Of a DNA stretch of 64,000 nt, positions 41,953-52,271 are shown piece by piece (the stretch's first letter is position 1; each line of letters starts with the position of its first letter). The notes beneath the pieces are model-generated. The model made no database searches. It was not told the origin of the DNA and worked only from the letters and a program-made list of their open reading frames with translations. The stretch comes from Nocardia cyriacigeorgica GUH-2 (GTDB lineage: Bacteria > Actinomycetota > Actinomycetes > Mycobacteriales > Mycobacteriaceae). A program made the translations under genes and the position numbers. The stretch covers positions 3,472,001-3,536,000 of the forward strand of contig NC_016887.1 in NCBI RefSeq assembly GCF_000284035.1. The letters run 5' to 3'.

Positions 41953-43536
41953 CTAGCCGAGCAGTCCGCCGAACATGCCGCCGCTGTGACCGGCTTCCTG
42001 ACCGCCGCCGGTACCGCCGAGCAGCCCGCCCGGCGGCAGCTCCGAGGGCTGCACGATGACGAAGCCGCGTCCGGAGAACGCCAGCGTGGTGCCTTCGCCG
42101 GTGCTGCGGCCCATGAGCCGGCCGAGGCCGAACGAGTCGTTGCGTTTGATGCCGGTCTGCAAACTCGACGACCACGCGACCGCGGCCTGCGGGTCGGCGT
42201 AGGTGGGCTGGTCGACGTTGAGCACCACCGGTGCGCCGTGACTGGTGATGGCGATGCGGCCGCGTCCGGTGAATACGCAGTTGAACAGCCCCGCGTTGCT
42301 GGCCACACCGGCCGCGCCCTGGACCCGGCCGATGTTGTAGGTCAGCGTCGAATCGAAGGCCAACACATTGGCGCCATTGATGGTGAGCCCATCGGTGCCG
42401 TCGAGGTCGATGGTGTGCACGTCGGCGGCGCTGTTGGCCAGGAACAGATCACCGCGCCCGGACACCTTCATCAACGGCACACCCTCGCCGGTGAGCCGCT
42501 GCTGGATGGCGCGGCCGATACCGCCGGAGCCGAGCGCCTGGAACTGCAGATCACCCTGGTAGGCCACCATCGACCCGGCCCGCGCCATGACCTCACCCTG
42601 CACGGTGACCTTGATCATCTTGCCGCCCTGTTTCTGGATGCCGACTCCGGAAACTTCGGCGTGGCGCGGATCGAACAGATCGCTGTGCATCGGCAGCGCT
42701 CCTTGCTGGGACGAGAATGTGGACGCCACCGCGGCGGGCGGCTGCTGAGGTGAATACTGCTGCGGGTCAGCGGGATACGCGGGCGGATAGCCCGGCGCCG
42801 GCGGATACGGCTGCCCGCTGGGTGTCTGGCCGCTCGAGTAGGCGGCGGCCGGCGGGTAGGCCGGTGGCGGCGGGTAGCCGGGGCCGGCCGGGGCCGGCTG
42901 CTGCCCGGACACCGGCGCGGCGGGTGGCGGGTAGCCGCTCGCGGCGGGCTGGGCGACCACGGTCGGATCGGTGCGCGAGGGCGCGACGATCGTCTGGTCG
43001 GTGCGCGAATGCGCGGCCGGGGCCGGTGGCGGGGCGGGCTCGTCGTCGACGTTGACGCCGAACGCGGTCGCGATACCGGCCAGGCCGTTGTCGTAGCCCT
43101 GGCCGACCGCGCGGACCTTCCAGCCGCCGCCGCGGCGATAGATCTCGACGCACACCACGGCCGATTCGGTGGTCAGCCCGGAGACCGGGAAGGTGAGCGT
43201 GCCCGCGTCGGAGGCGATGCTCGCGGTCAGCGATCCGGCGGCGGCGAAGGTGGCCGGGCCGGATCCGTCGAGGCTGGCGGTGACCACGACCCGGTCGACG
43301 TCAGCGGGCAGCGCGCTGGTCTGCACATCGACCATATCGCCGGCGCCGCGGCCGTGCCGGTAGACGACCCCGGGGCCGACGGGCTGGTTGAAGAAGACGA
43401 AGTCGCCGTCGGCGCGGACCTTGCCGTCGGTGCCCAGCAGCAGCGCCGAGACGTCGACCGGGGTGGAGCAGGTCACGGTCACCGTCATCCGATCCGCCGG
43501 CGCCGGGCGGTTCTCCCCGCGCGCGAGCGCGTTCAC
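41953..43536 (-). CDS. TerD domain - proline-rich linker - AIM24 fusion protein
   Basis: A 527-aa two-domain protein. Residues ~15-170 are a TerD-type domain (VDVSALLLGTDGKVRADGDFVFFNQPVGPG..., VDRVVVTASLDG, VCVEIYRRGGGWKVRAVGQGYDNGLAGIATAFGV), the calcium-binding fold of tellurite/stress response proteins. Residues ~185-295 are a Pro/Tyr/Ala/Gly-rich linker of YPP-type repeats. Residues ~300-510 are an AIM24-type beta-roll (GGKMIKVTVQGEVMARAGSMVAYQGDLQF, GLFNCVFTGRGRIAITSHG) ending in a Gly-rich tail. TerD-AIM24 combinations occur in actinobacteria; a cytosolic stress scaffold is likely. The genomic tellurite operon is absent, though a second TerD gene lies at 54.7 kb. Confidence 0.82.
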   Translation of the reverse strand: MNALARGENRPAPADRMTVTVTCSTPVDVSALLLGTDGKVRADGDFVFFNQPVGPGVVYRHGRGAGDMVDVQTSALPADVDRVVVTASLDGSGPATFAAAGSLTASIASDAGTLTFPVSGLTTESAVVCVEIYRRGGGWKVRAVGQGYDNGLAGIATAFGVNVDDEPAPPPAPAAHSRTDQTIVAPSRTDPTVVAQPAASGYPPPAAPVSGQQPAPAGPGYPPPPAYPPAAAYSSGQTPSGQPYPPAPGYPPAYPADPQQYSPQQPPAAVASTFSSQQGALPMHSDLFDPRHAEVSGVGIQKQGGKMIKVTVQGEVMARAGSMVAYQGDLQFQALGSGGIGRAIQQRLTGEGVPLMKVSGRGDLFLANSAADVHTIDLDGTDGLTINGANVLAFDSTLTYNIGRVQGAAGVASNAGLFNCVFTGRGRIAITSHGAPVVLNVDQPTYADPQAAVAWSSSLQTGIKRNDSFGLGRLMGRSTGEGTTLAFSGRGFVIVQPSELPPGGLLGGTGGGQEAGHSGGMFGGLLG

Positions 43537-43656
43537 CGCCGATCACCTCGATCGCGGCCCAACCGTGCGAATGACATGCGTTTCACGGCGTCGAGTGTGC
43601 CGCGCGCGCGTCGTGCGCGCCACTTCCGGTCCACCCGGCGATGGCGATGCCGAGAA

Positions 43657-44436
43657 TCAGAAGCTCTGCCAGGCCGGCTTGTGGGCGAGCGCGTAGCGGT
43701 AGTAGTCCGCCAGTCGCAGCCCGCCGGCGGCGGCCTCGTCGATGACGACCGTGGCATGGCGGTGCAGTTGGATGACCGAGGCCGGGCAGAACGCGGTCAG
43801 CGGGCCTTCCACCGCGGCCGCGACGGCGTCGGCCTTTCGCTCGCCGACGGCGATCAGCACCAGATGCCTGGCCTCGCCGATGGTGCCGAGCCCCTGGGTC
43901 AGCACATGGCGCGGCACCGCGCCCGGGCCGTCGAAGAAGCGGGCGTTGTCGCTGCGGGTCTGTGCGGTCAGGGTCTTGACCCGGGTGCGTGAGGTCAGCG
44001 ACGAGCTGGGCTCGTTGAACGCGATGTGCCCGTCGGTGCCGATGCCGAGCAGCTGCACATCCACGCCACCGCAGGCGGCGAGGGCGGCGTCGTAGCGCTG
44101 CGCTTCGGCGGCGATGTCGACGGCTTCGCCGTCGGGGCCGGACACCCGCTCCGGGTCCAGGTTCACCTGGTCGGTGAATTCGGCGCGGATCACCGAAAAG
44201 TACGACTGCGGATGGGTTTTCGGCAGGCCGACGTATTCGTCGAGCAGGAACGCCCGGCAGGCGGAGAAATCCAGGCCGTGCTCGCGGTGGCGCCGGGCCA
44301 GTTCCCGGTAACTGGGCAATGGTGAGGATCCGGTGGCGAGGCCGAGGGTGGCGGGGCCGCGGCGCACATATCCCTCGACGATGTCGGCGACGGTCGTGGC
44401 GACCTGCTGCTCGTCGTCCCGGATCACGATTTCCAT
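43657..44436 (-). CDS. nagB: Glucosamine-6-phosphate deaminase
   Basis: A 259-aa enzyme of standard length that converts glucosamine-6-phosphate to fructose-6-phosphate and ammonia. Motifs: [15 protein letters not shown] near residue 33, [13 protein letters not shown] with the proton-transfer Asp, and [27 protein letters not shown] with the ring-opening Asp-x-His. It overlaps nagA by 13 bp, as the last gene of the nagE-nagA-nagB transcript. Confidence 0.92.
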   Translation of the reverse strand: MEIVIRDDEQQVATTVADIVEGYVRRGPATLGLATGSSPLPSYRELARRHREHGLDFSACRAFLLDEYVGLPKTHPQSYFSVIRAEFTDQVNLDPERVSGPDGEAVDIAAEAQRYDAALAACGGVDVQLLGIGTDGHIAFNEPSSSLTSRTRVKTLTAQTRSDNARFFDGPGAVPRHVLTQGLGTIGEARHLVLIAVGERKADAVAAAVEGPLTAFCPASVIQLHRHATVVIDEAAAGGLRLADYYRYALAHKPAWQSF

Positions 44437-45637
44437 GCGGTTCCTTCCGTATCGGCCCGCACGCCCGCGGTGTATACCTGGCGCACGCGCAAGGTGGGAT
44501 CGGTGACGAGCACGTCGGCGCGGTAACCGGGTGCGAGCGTGCCGCGTTCGGCATCGAGCCCGAGCACCGTGGCCGGTGTGCGGGTCGCGGCGGTCACGGC
44601 ATCCCGCAGTTGGACACCGGCACCGACAACGGTATGGCGCAGCACGTCCAGTAGCCGCGCGGTACCACCCGCGATCGGACCGACGGCGCCGTCGGCGGTG
44701 ACCACCCGCGCCACCGCCTGCTCCACGCGCACCCGCAGTGGTCCGAGCCGGTAGTCTCCGTCGCTCATTCCCGCGGCAGCCATCGCGTCGCTGACCAGGG
44801 CGATCCGCTCGGGGCCGACGGTATCGAAGACCATCGCGACGGTGTCGGGTGCCAGATGCACACCGTCGGCGATCAATTCGACGACCAGCTCGCCGCGTCC
44901 GGCGGCGGCCAGACAGGCCGCGACCGGGCCGGGTGAGCGATGATGCAGCGGCGGCATGCCGTTGAACAGGTGGGTCGCGGTCAACGGGGCTGCGGCTTCG
45001 GCGATGGCGGCCGAGGTGGTGGCGGCGTCGGCGTCGGTGTGCCCGAGGCTGGGCAGCACCCCGTGTGCGCGCATCGCTGCGACCAGGGCGCTGAAGTTCG
45101 CGGTCTCCGGTGCCACCGTCATCGATCGCACGGTGCCGCGCGCGGCCAGGCAGATCCGCTCGAACAGTTCCGGATCGCCCGCCACGATCGCGGCCGGATC
45201 CTGGGCGCCGCAGCGGACTCGGCTCAGGAATGGGCCTTCCAGATGGATGCCGAGCAGGTCCCCGCGCTCCACCAGATCGGCCAGCACGCCCGCTTGCCGC
45301 AGCAGATCGGCCGACGGCGCCGACACCAGACTGCCCAGCATCCCCGTGGTTCCGTGCGCACGATGATGGGCGACGGCGTGCCGGGCTCCGGCGGCATCGG
45401 TCTCGGGAAAACCGGCGCCCGCGCCGCCGTGACAATGCAGGTCGATCAGGCCGGGCAGCAGGACGGTATCGCCGGGCGGCGGCAGCAGGGTGCGGTCCGG
45501 ATACCGCGCCGCCGGACCTACCCAGGAGATGAACGGACCGGCGAATTCGACAACACCGTCGGCGATCTCGCCACCGACCCCGGCTCCGGCGCCGACGACC
45601 CGTCCGCGCAGCAGGATCGGCGGGCCTTCGGCCACGA

Positions 45638-45641
<4 letters not shown>
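44424..45641 (-). CDS. nagA: N-acetylglucosamine-6-phosphate deacetylase
   Basis: A 405-aa amidohydrolase removing acetate from GlcNAc-6-phosphate. Metal-binding [13 protein letters not shown], the substrate/metal segment [34 protein letters not shown] and the catalytic Asp in [11 protein letters not shown] are all present. The GTG at 45641 overlaps the PTS permease TGA and has GAGGA upstream; a second in-frame GTG lies at 45635. The longer frame reaching 46238 is a shadow of the permease gene. Confidence 0.9.
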
Positions 45642-46924
<1,283 letters not shown>

Positions 46925-47034
46925 ATCGACCTTCTTCGTCAGCGAACACGGCGGTCGCGGGGAGAGCCACCGGAGCCACCGTCGCGGGATCCGGTCGAAA
47001 CCGTTGTGAGCGGACTACCCGACGGGTACTGTCC

Positions 47035-47060
47035 GGTCATAACTAGTTGCCAGTTTGACC
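47035..47060. promoter_or_regulatory. Nested dyad in the divergent nagE/IIB promoter region
   Basis: GGTCA (47035-47039) and TGACC (47056-47060) flank an inner AACTAGTTGCCAGTT (47041-47055, one mismatch) with almost the same centre. This is the natural place for the GntR/DasR-like regulator encoded at 47857. It only loosely resembles the DasR dre consensus. Confidence 0.4.
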
Positions 47061-47142
47061 AGGTGGGCGCCCGCTGTCAACCGGCACCTATGATCCAGGT
47101 AACACCCACCGGCACGGCGGATGACCCATCGAGGGAGAACTT

Positions 47143-47373
47143 ATGTCCAAGGCGGACGCGATCGTCAGCGGCCTCGGTGGCGCCGGCAATATCGTCGAGA
47201 TCGAAGCCTGCATCACCCGGCTGCGCACCGAGGTCAAGGACGGTGCCCTGGTCGACGAGGCCGCGCTCAAAGCAGCCGGGGCACACGGCGTCCTGATGTC
47301 CGGCTCGGTCGTACAGGTCGTGGTGGGCCCGGAGGCCGACACCCTCGCCGAGGACATCGAGGACCTGCTGTGA
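47143..47373 (+). CDS. nagF: PTS EIIB component
   Basis: A 76-aa stand-alone IIB of the glucose/GlcNAc family. The phosphorylated Cys23 lies in NIVEIEACITRLRTEVKDG, the expected A-C-x-T-R-L-R motif, followed by LKAAGAHGVLMSGSVVQVVVGPEAD. It takes phosphate from the IIA encoded next (4-bp overlap, GTGA) and passes it to sugar bound to the IIC. Divergent from nagE. GAGGGAGAA precedes the ATG. Confidence 0.9.
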   Translation: MSKADAIVSGLGGAGNIVEIEACITRLRTEVKDGALVDEAALKAAGAHGVLMSGSVVQVVVGPEADTLAEDIEDLL

Positions 47374-47840
47374 CGGTGCCGATCCTGGCACCCCTGCCCG
47401 GGCGGGTCCTCGCCCTGGCCGACGTGCCCGATCCGGTCTTCGCCGGCCAACTGGTGGGTTCCGGCGTGGCCATCGACCCGGCCCGCGATCGCGGGTCCCT
47501 CGAGGTGGTGGCACCGATCGCGGGCACGATCGTCAAGCTGCATCCGCACGCGTTCGTCATCCTCGGTGCGGGCGGTGTCGGCGTGCTCACGCATCTGGGC
47601 ATCGACACGGTCAAGCTCGCCGGCGCCGGGTTCACGCTGCTGGCCGCGGAGGGTGCGGTCGTCGATTCCGGTACCCCGATCGTGCGGTTCGATCCGGCCG
47701 ATATCGACGCCACCGGGTATTCGGCGGTCTGCCCGATCGTGGTGATGGATTCGCCGCGCGATTCGGTCGACCAGGCCGGCGTCGGCACCGACGTCGAAAT
47801 CGGTGCGGCACTGTTCGATTGGACCTCCGCACCGCGCTGA
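47370..47840 (+). CDS. crr: PTS EIIA component (glucose/GlcNAc family)
   Basis: A 156-aa IIA. The phosphorylated His75 is in GVLTHLGIDTVKL, with partner His60 in KLHPHAFVI, and ILAPLPGRVLALADVPDPVFAGQLVGSGVAIDP opens the beta-sandwich. It accepts phosphate from HPr and gives it to the neighbouring IIB. GTG start overlapping the IIB stop. EI and HPr genes are not in the window. Confidence 0.9.
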   Translation: MTVPILAPLPGRVLALADVPDPVFAGQLVGSGVAIDPARDRGSLEVVAPIAGTIVKLHPHAFVILGAGGVGVLTHLGIDTVKLAGAGFTLLAAEGAVVDSGTPIVRFDPADIDATGYSAVCPIVVMDSPRDSVDQAGVGTDVEIGAALFDWTSAPR

Positions 47841-47856
47841 CCTGCTCGGTGCACGG

Positions 47857-48591
47857 TCAGCGCGCGGTGGGTTCCTGCCCGACTTCCATCTGCACTCGAT
47901 AGCGGTCGGAGCGGTACCAACTGTGCGTATGCTCCACCGCGGTGCCGCCGCTGAACGAGGTCCGGTCGAAATGCAGCACCGGCGCGTTCTTCTTCACGCC
48001 GAGCAAAGCGGCGATTCCCGCGTCGGCAGCGGTGGCGTCGACGGTCTGCGTGGCGCGTTCGATCGGGCGGCCGTAGCGGTCGGCACAGGTCTGGTAGATG
48101 GAGGCGGTCAGATCCACCTCGATCAGCCCGGGCAGCAGTCCGGGGTGGAACCAGCCGTCGTCCACGCTCACCGGTTCGCCATCGGCCAGACGTAGCCGCT
48201 TGATGTGATAGGCCCGGGCGCCCTCGTCCAATCCGAGTGCACGAGCGGACGCCGCGGGAGCGGTGGCCTCCTCGGCGATCAATACGACCGTTGTCGGCTG
48301 GTGCCCCTGGGCGCGCATCTCCTCGGTGAACGAGGCCAGATGCAGCCGCGACTGCACCGGACGATGGGCGACGAAGGTCCCCTTCCCGCGCACCCGCACC
48401 AGATGGCCCTCGTTGACCAGCTGGCCGATCGCCTCGCGCACGGTGATCCGGCTGACGCCATAGTCCTGCATCAGGTTGCGCTCGCTGGTCAGCAGATCGC
48501 CCGGCTGGAGTTCGCGGGTGCATTTGTGCAACAGGATGGCGCGCAACTGTTCATGTTTGGGGATCGCGCTGTCACGCAGCGGCGCAGGCAT
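47857..48591 (-). CDS. GntR/HutC family regulator (DasR/NagR-like)
   Basis: A 244-aa GntR regulator. Helix-turn-helix LTSERNLMQDYGVSRITVREAIGQLVNEGHLVRVRGKGTFV (residues ~35-75) precedes a UTRA ligand domain with LHLASFTEEMRAQGHQPTT and EHTHSWYRSDRYRVQME near the end. By position beside the nag genes it is probably the DasR/NagR equivalent, sensing glucosamine-6-phosphate or GlcNAc-6-phosphate. GGAG lies 8 nt before the ATG. Converges on the IIA gene. I do not assign a symbol because DasR and NagR cannot be told apart here. Confidence 0.85.
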   Translation of the reverse strand: MPAPLRDSAIPKHEQLRAILLHKCTRELQPGDLLTSERNLMQDYGVSRITVREAIGQLVNEGHLVRVRGKGTFVAHRPVQSRLHLASFTEEMRAQGHQPTTVVLIAEEATAPAASARALGLDEGARAYHIKRLRLADGEPVSVDDGWFHPGLLPGLIEVDLTASIYQTCADRYGRPIERATQTVDATAADAGIAALLGVKKNAPVLHFDRTSFSGGTAVEHTHSWYRSDRYRVQMEVGQEPTAR

Positions 48592-48630
48592 CACAGCGGC
48601 TCCTTCGCCGGGGACCGGAGGCTCTGTTCT

Positions 48631-48670
48631 CGCACCGGACCGAAGGTCCCGACCGGTCCGGTCCGGTGCG
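48631..48670. promoter_or_regulatory. Inverted repeat upstream of the GntR gene
   Basis: CGCACCGGACCG (48631-48642) and its exact complement at 48659-48670 are separated by 16 nt that contain further GGTCC units. They lie 40-80 bp before the GntR start, suggesting either autoregulation or a second hairpin after the exporter gene. Confidence 0.4.
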
Positions 48671-48710
48671 ATGCCGAGGGTACTCCCCTGCCCGGACAGT
48701 CCACGGCGGC

Positions 48711-48743
48711 GGCGGGTGCGCGAGACCGTCTCACGCACCCGCC
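48711..48743 (-). terminator. Terminator of the DHA2 exporter gene
   Basis: GGCGGGTGCG pairs with CGCACCCGCC and the pairing continues inward with one G-T mismatch. The hairpin starts 6 bp after the exporter stop on the minus strand. Confidence 0.6.
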
Positions 48744-48748
48744 TTCGG

Positions 48749-50212
48749 TCAGCTCTGCACCGCCACCGGCTCCGGCACCACGGCCTGCGGTGGCCGGGCC
48801 CGCAGCAGCACCAGCCCGAGCACCGCGGCCGCGACGCTGAAGCCCGCGCTGATCCACGCACCGGTCGACATCGCCTCGGTGAAGGCCACCTTGGCCGGCT
48901 CGGTATACCCGAGTTCGAATGCGGCGCCGATGGATTCGCGCGCGGCCGTCGGCGCCTCGGCGGGCATGTTCGCGGTGAACACCTCGGCGAGCACGCTGCC
49001 GAGCACCGCGATACTGATCGCCATGCCGACCTGCTGCAAGGTGTCGTTCATCGCCGAACCCACACCCGCGTGTTCGAGCGGAATGGCGCTCATGATGGCC
49101 GCATACGCCGACGGGCCGGCCAGACCACCACCGATACCCATGATCAGCATGCTCACCAGCACCGCGCCGTACCCGGTGCCCATCGCCAGCACCACGAACG
49201 CCACACCCATCACCAGCAGACCGCTGACGATGAGAGTCTTGTTGCTCAGCTTCTTTCCGAGCGTGGCGCCGAGCCCGTTGCACACCGCCGCGGCCACCGC
49301 GTACGGCAGCAGCGCGAGTCCGGCCTTCATCGGCCCGTAGCCCAGCACGAACTGCAAATACTGGGTGAGCATGAACATGATCGCGCCCATCCCGAAGACC
49401 ATCAGCAGCAAGGTCAGGCAGGTGCCGGTGAAATCGCGATTGCGGAACACCGCCAGCGGCAGCATCGGATGCTCCGAGCGGCTCTCCCACACCACGAACG
49501 CGACCGCCGACACCACCGCAAGGCCGATCACCGGCAGGTTCCATTCGCGCTCGATGATCACATACACCGCCGAAACCAGCGCCAGGATCGACAGACCCAC
49601 GCCGATTAGGTCGACCGGCCGCTGCTCCCCCGTCGTCTCCGGCATCAGCACCAGCGCCGCCGCGATCGCCAGGATCGCCACCGGAATATTGATCAGGAAC
49701 ACCGAACCCCACCAATAGTGTTCGAGCAGGAATCCGCCCAGCGTCGGACCGGCCACGATGCCGACCATCGACACCGTCGTCCACGCGGCCATCGCCAGGC
49801 GCCGCTCATCCTGCTCGAAGGTCGTCATCAGGATCGACAGCGTCGACGGCATGAGCAGCGAGCCGCCCACACCCATCGCGGCGCGGGCCCCGATCACCTG
49901 CCACGGCTCGGTGGCCAGCACCGCCGCCAGCGACGCCACCCCGAACACGGCGAGCCCGAGGATCAGCATCCGGCGCCGCCCGAACCGGTCCGACAGGCTG
50001 CCCGCGGTGAGCAGTAGACCGGCGAAGACCAGGACGTAGGCGTCCAGAATCCACTGCACATCCGACGGGGTGGCGCCGAGCTCGCGGATCAGCGACGGGA
50101 TCGCGAGGTTCAACACCGTGCCGTCGATCATCAGCACCAACAAGGACAGACACAGAACCCCCAGGATCAACCAGCGCCGGGGATCTCGTACAACGTTCGA
50201 TTCCACTCGCAC
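48749..50212 (-). CDS. MFS multidrug exporter, DHA2 (EmrB/QacA) family
   Basis: A 487-aa transporter with 14 predicted helices: LGVLCLSLLVLMIDGTVLNLAIPSLIRELGATPSDVQWILDAYVLVFAGLLLTAGSLSDRFGRRRML carries the TM1 signature and motif A. VSMVGIVAGPTLGGFLLEHYWWGSVFLINIPV carries motif C. A GTG start at 50212 (or 50206) overlaps one copy of the operator. Divergent from a TetR gene with a 48-bp gap, a classic drug-sensing repressor-exporter pair. Substrate unknown. Confidence 0.87.
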   Translation of the reverse strand: MRVESNVVRDPRRWLILGVLCLSLLVLMIDGTVLNLAIPSLIRELGATPSDVQWILDAYVLVFAGLLLTAGSLSDRFGRRRMLILGLAVFGVASLAAVLATEPWQVIGARAAMGVGGSLLMPSTLSILMTTFEQDERRLAMAAWTTVSMVGIVAGPTLGGFLLEHYWWGSVFLINIPVAILAIAAALVLMPETTGEQRPVDLIGVGLSILALVSAVYVIIEREWNLPVIGLAVVSAVAFVVWESRSEHPMLPLAVFRNRDFTGTCLTLLLMVFGMGAIMFMLTQYLQFVLGYGPMKAGLALLPYAVAAAVCNGLGATLGKKLSNKTLIVSGLLVMGVAFVVLAMGTGYGAVLVSMLIMGIGGGLAGPSAYAAIMSAIPLEHAGVGSAMNDTLQQVGMAISIAVLGSVLAEVFTANMPAEAPTAARESIGAAFELGYTEPAKVAFTEAMSTGAWISAGFSVAAAVLGLVLLRARPPQAVVPEPVAVQS

Positions 50213-50241
50213 AGCGTACGATAAAGTCGCACAGTGTGCGA
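50207..50241. promoter_or_regulatory. Twin TetR operator between exporter and regulator
   Basis: TCGCACAGTGTGCGA (50227-50241) is a perfect 7+1+7 dyad. A second copy with two changes, TCGCACAGCGTACGA, lies exactly 20 bp away at 50207-50221. They cover both divergent promoters; TAGAAT at 50249-50254 is a likely -10 for the regulator. Confidence 0.7.
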
Positions 50242-50260
50242 GCGCGTTTAGAATGAGGCG

Positions 50261-51010
50261 GTGACCAAGCAGTTCAAGTCGGTATGGAGCCGCGAGCCGC
50301 GCCAGCCCAAGGGCTCCGGGCTCGGCCGCGAACAGATCGTGCGGGCCGCCGTGGCGATCCTCGATACCGAGGGCATGGGCGCGCTGAGCATGCGCAAGCT
50401 CGGCGCGCGCCTGGACGCAGGCGCGACCAGCCTCTACTGGTACGTCGCGAACAAGGACGAGCTGTTGGAGCTGGTGCTCGACGAGTTCTGGGGCATGGTG
50501 GACGTCCCCGAACCGGAACAGAACTCCTGGCGCGCGGTGGCCACCGCCTTTGCCTACAACCTGCGCGACACCATGATCAGCCATGCCTGGGCCGCCAACC
50601 TGATCGGCCACAAGCCCAGCATCGGCCCCAATTCACTGCGGCTGACCGAAAAACTGCGCCGCACATTCGTCGGCGCGGGCTTCCACGGCAACGACGTGTA
50701 TATGGCCACCGGAACGCTGTTCTCCTTCGTCCTCGGCCAGGTGCTGCCCCTGCTGGCCTGGAACAACGCCTACGGCGACGCCAATATCGATCCCGAGGCC
50801 GTGTTCCCGGTGATCGAGGCCCACGCTGCCGAGTTCCCCGACCTGCTCGACGATTACCGCGACACGGTGCCTGCCGATCCTGCCGTCGCCCGCGCGATCG
50901 CCTTCGACTTCGGCCTCATCTCGGTCCTCGACGGGCTCGAGGTGCGCCTGCGCGGCGGGTCGGGCGCCGAATCACCGCTGGACACCGGCCACTCCGAAGC
51001 CCGCGGCTGA
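50261..51010 (+). CDS. TetR family regulator (TetR_C_1 type)
   Basis: A 249-aa regulator. The HTH GLGREQIVRAAVAILDTEGMGALSMRKLGARLDAGATSLYWYVANKDELLELVLDEFWG is the actinobacterial TetR/AcrR type with the S-L-Y-W-Y-V-x-x-K-D-E-L signature that goes with a TetR_C_1 ligand domain. It probably represses the divergent exporter through the twin dyad and is released by the exported drug. GTG start after GAGG. Confidence 0.87.
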   Translation: MTKQFKSVWSREPRQPKGSGLGREQIVRAAVAILDTEGMGALSMRKLGARLDAGATSLYWYVANKDELLELVLDEFWGMVDVPEPEQNSWRAVATAFAYNLRDTMISHAWAANLIGHKPSIGPNSLRLTEKLRRTFVGAGFHGNDVYMATGTLFSFVLGQVLPLLAWNNAYGDANIDPEAVFPVIEAHAAEFPDLLDDYRDTVPADPAVARAIAFDFGLISVLDGLEVRLRGGSGAESPLDTGHSEARG

Positions 51011-51022
51011 TCGGTGTGCGTG

Positions 51023-51919
51023 TCAGTCCTCGTCGGCGTATTCGTCGCGCACCGTGGTCAGGAACTGCAAGCTGTCGGCGGGTGAGAGCGACTGCACGCT
51101 GAGCTGATTCATCACCGACATGTACAGCTCCACATCGTGGCGCTTCTCCATATACATCGAGCTGGTCAGCTGCTCGGTGTAGACGATGTCGGGAAGTTCG
51201 GGTTCCGGGAACCGCAGGATGCTGAATGGCCCGCCGGCCGCGGGATGGCCACCGGCCGAGTACGGCAGCACCTGGATACGCACATTGGACTTCTCGGAGA
51301 TGTCGATCAGGTGCTGGATCTGCTCGCGCAGCACCGTGATACCGCCGACGGGCCTGCGCAACGCGTTCTCGTCGATGACCGCCCACAGAGTGGGCGCCGA
51401 CCGGCGATGCAAGATCTGCTGCCTTCGCATGCGCACGTCGACCCGGCGTTCGGTTTCATCGTCGTTGCCGAGCATGATGACCGAGCGAGCGTAGTCGGCG
51501 GTCTGCAACAGGCCCGGAATGAACTGCGCCTCATAGGTACGGATGGTGGTGGCGGCCTGTTCGAGACCGACATAGGTCTCGAACCACGCGGGTAGTAGGT
51601 CGCTGTAGCTCTGCCACCAGCCCGGATCGTTGGCCTTGCGGGCCATGTCCAGGTAGGGCTCGCGCTTGTCGTCGTCGGTGACGCCGTAGAGGGTGAGCAA
51701 ATCCCGGATATCGCGTTCCTTGAAGCCGGTGCGGCCCAGTTCCAGACGGCTGATCTTGGCGTGCGAACCGCGAATCGCGTCCCCGGCCGCTTCGCGGGTG
51801 ATACCGCAACTCTCCCGCAGCCGGCGCAACCTGCTGCCGAGCGCGATCCGGATCACCGTCGGACCACGTTCTGCCACAAGCAGTTCCACGTTGTCGCTGT
51901 TGTCCTGGTCGTTGGTCAT
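51023..51919 (-). CDS. XRE family regulator with DUF5753 domain
   Basis: A 298-aa protein. HTH at ~25-85 (ALGSRLRRLRESCGITREAAGDAIRGSHAKISRLELGRTGFKERDIRDLLTLYGV), then a DUF5753 domain: WFETYVGLEQAATTIRTYEAQFIPGLLQTADYAR..., VIDENALRR, LIDISEKSNVRIQVLPYSAGGHPAAGGPFSILRFPE. Such regulators are hugely expanded in streptomycetes and relatives and usually pair with a DUF397 protein, not seen here. Instead it is divergent from a DUF574 methyltransferase, another common partner. Its ligand and targets are unknown. Confidence 0.85.
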   Translation of the reverse strand: MTNDQDNSDNVELLVAERGPTVIRIALGSRLRRLRESCGITREAAGDAIRGSHAKISRLELGRTGFKERDIRDLLTLYGVTDDDKREPYLDMARKANDPGWWQSYSDLLPAWFETYVGLEQAATTIRTYEAQFIPGLLQTADYARSVIMLGNDDETERRVDVRMRRQQILHRRSAPTLWAVIDENALRRPVGGITVLREQIQHLIDISEKSNVRIQVLPYSAGGHPAAGGPFSILRFPEPELPDIVYTEQLTSSMYMEKRHDVELYMSVMNQLSVQSLSPADSLQFLTTVRDEYADED

Positions 51920-52271
51920 GGACCGCCTCTGGCCGATAGTGGATAGACCGCGATCTGCCCGGTCACACCCACCGGCTTCACCGCGTCGGTTGCAGATCCT
52001 ACTCGCTCCTATAGCCAAACCACCGGAGCCCGTTACCCGTCGGCGATCATCGCTGCGGACGTCGACGCGAAGCGGCAGGCGGGCGCCCGCACAGACTGGT
52101 CGGTCGTCGAATTCGGCAATGCAAGCGCCGGGTGTGTCCGATTGCCGCACCGTCGGCCGGTTTGCGTGGATTTCACAGCGGGACAAGGGCATAACTTCTT
52201 CTCGATCCCGCGCGCGGTGTACGCGGGGTGCGTAGAGTCACAGACATGGGAGCCGATGGGAGAGGAGCCCC
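51920..52271. other. Divergent promoter region between XRE and methyltransferase genes
   Basis: 352 bp with no gene. A GAGAGGAG ribosome-binding site for the methyltransferase lies at its right end and a TAGAGT box at 52233-52238. I see no clear dyad for the XRE protein and no hairpin. Confidence 0.4.
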
